DNA of 64,000 nt from Spodoptera frugiperda (Eukaryota > Arthropoda > Insecta > Lepidoptera > Noctuidae). The position numbers and the translations under genes were made by a program. The notes under the pieces were generated by a model. That model was given only the letters and a program-made list of their open reading frames with translations, had not been told where the DNA came from and did not search any database. Of the stretch, positions 62,826 through 64,000 are shown piece after piece. The stretch's first letter is position 1; each line of letters opens with the position of its first letter. The stretch lies in NCBI RefSeq assembly GCF_023101765.2, contig NC_064228.1, positions 5,200,501-5,264,500 of the forward strand, written 5' to 3'.

Positions 62826-64000
62826 GTGAGATATTTCTTTTAATTTAGAGAAACCACAACTAAATTATTCGAGTGGGAAATCAACTTATGGCCACCCGTC
62901 GGTCGTGGTAACACGTTAATCTCTGGATTTGCATACCTAGTAGAGGAAGAATTATATCATAATCAGCTCAATGTAGCTTCTTATTAAACTCAAATAGAGT
63001 TGAACCCTCCTGCTTGAAACTTATAGAATAAATAAAATTGTCACCTGCCTTGGTCAAGTTTGTTGAGAGTCTAAGTTGTACCTTTTTTGAGGGAGGAGGT
63101 ATCATCCAACGACATTTCTAGCATTGGACGAGGCTAGAAAGAGTAGCGGAAGTAGCTACAACGACCAAACAATTAGTTTCGATATCCAGGTCGATCAAAA
63201 TACTTTTCGGGTTTTCGATATTTAAAATTTATTACTAACTAGCTTTTGCCCGCGACTTCGTTCGCGTGGAATAGTGACTTCCGGCAAATTTTTGGTTTTA
63301 ACCACATAGTTCCCGATCTCGCGGAATCTCTTCAAAAATGAGATGTAGAAGATATTCCAGGGAACTCTTCAAAAATCAACATAATGAGCTCTGCGTTTGA
63401 ATTTAATAGATGTATACTCACTTAGGGCATTGAAAAAAATAGTGTAAAAACGGACTTAAACTAAAGAAATATTATATAATTTTTCCGAACTTAAGATGAA
63501 AATTAACTTAAAACTAAAGAAAGCTACGAATTACGAATTTATAACAATTAAAACCGGCCAAGTGCGAGTCGGACTCGCCCATGAAGGGTTCCGTAGCAGC
63601 AAGTAGATGACATAATATAAAAGTTGTAAAATAACTTGGTTTTACATAGTGTTTGTATGAACGACAAAGTTATATTTGCGGTTTTTGAAAATGTTTTATT
63701 TCTTAAAAACTAATAATGATATCTTGTTCAAACCAATTTTCGTTGTTAGTTTCTATTGAAATCTACAGCATATATATTTTTTTAGTTTTCTCACTCTCTT
63801 ATTTTAAAAGTTAGAGGGGGGGGGACACTCATTTTTCCACTTTGGAAGCGTCTAACTTTCCAACAATTGATTTTTACGAAAAGTGGTTTTAGGAACCTTA
63901 ATGTCTTTTTTAAAGAACTATCCATAGACACCCATCACGGATATGTTAGCTGAAAAAAAATTTTTTTTTTAATCAGTTCCATATATGGAGTGCCCACCTT
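62826..64000 (+). other. RyR intron 30, unfinished at the window end
   Basis: No exon found. Holds a family C fragment near 63085-63150, a CTAGCTTTTGCCCGCGACTT repeat end at 63238-63265, and from 63555 a widespread moth repeat (ACCGGCCAAGTGCGAGTCGG, GAAGGGTTCCGTAGCAGCAA) that runs past 64000 and includes a G-run near 63816. Confidence 0.65.

Noticed and set aside
13060..62825. Sites known for diamide resistance
   Set aside because: Those positions are in the C-terminal membrane region of RyR, which is beyond this window.

Overview
The window is insect nuclear DNA, AT-rich and intron-rich, and almost certainly lepidopteran (probably a noctuoid moth; the species cannot be fixed from the sequence). 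The evidence is the coding match to the insect ryanodine receptor together with a dense load of tRNA-derived SINEs, short foldback (MITE-like) elements and LINE fragments of the kind found in moth genomes.

There is one host gene, the 5' quarter of the ryanodine receptor (RyR), the intracellular Ca2+ release channel of the sarco/endoplasmic reticulum, on the + strand. I could place 30 consecutive coding exons, one of them present as a pair of alternatives, from the ATG at 13060 to a donor at 62826. Every junction is GT-AG and the phases close exactly, giving 3,832 nt or about 1,277 codons of an expected total near 5,100. They cover the N-terminal inositol-trisphosphate-receptor-like region, MIR, the first RIH domain, SPRY1, the first pair of RyR repeats and SPRY2. 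The channel pore and the known diamide-resistance positions lie beyond the window.

By region: 1-12990 is intergenic or upstream non-coding DNA built mostly of repeats, with no gene seen. Positions 12996-13116 hold the first coding exon with its 5' leader. Intron 1 (13117-36742, 23.6 kb) carries a nested insertion: a damaged ORF1-only retroelement on the + strand, split by a 5'-truncated LINE on the - strand that keeps an intact 978-aa endonuclease/reverse transcriptase, and split again by a pogo-like MITE. Positions 36743-62825 hold exons 2-30, with introns full of SINEs and foldbacks. Positions 62826-64000 are intronic repeat.

The most unusual features are inside RyR. (1) A 98/95-bp tandem array places six extra copies of the intron-22 splice acceptor plus the first 57 nt of exon 23 directly upstream of the true exon 23; use of any upstream acceptor should give a frameshift and early stop. 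(2) A 15-nt micro-exon between exons 3 and 5 would add five residues (GKENL) to the N-terminal domain. (3) Exons 27a and 27b, both exactly 100 nt and same phase, are mutually exclusive candidates in SPRY2; 27b is preceded by two decayed tandem copies of its own acceptor and exon start. I found no CRISPR, operon, prophage or other prokaryotic system, and no complete new multi-gene system.
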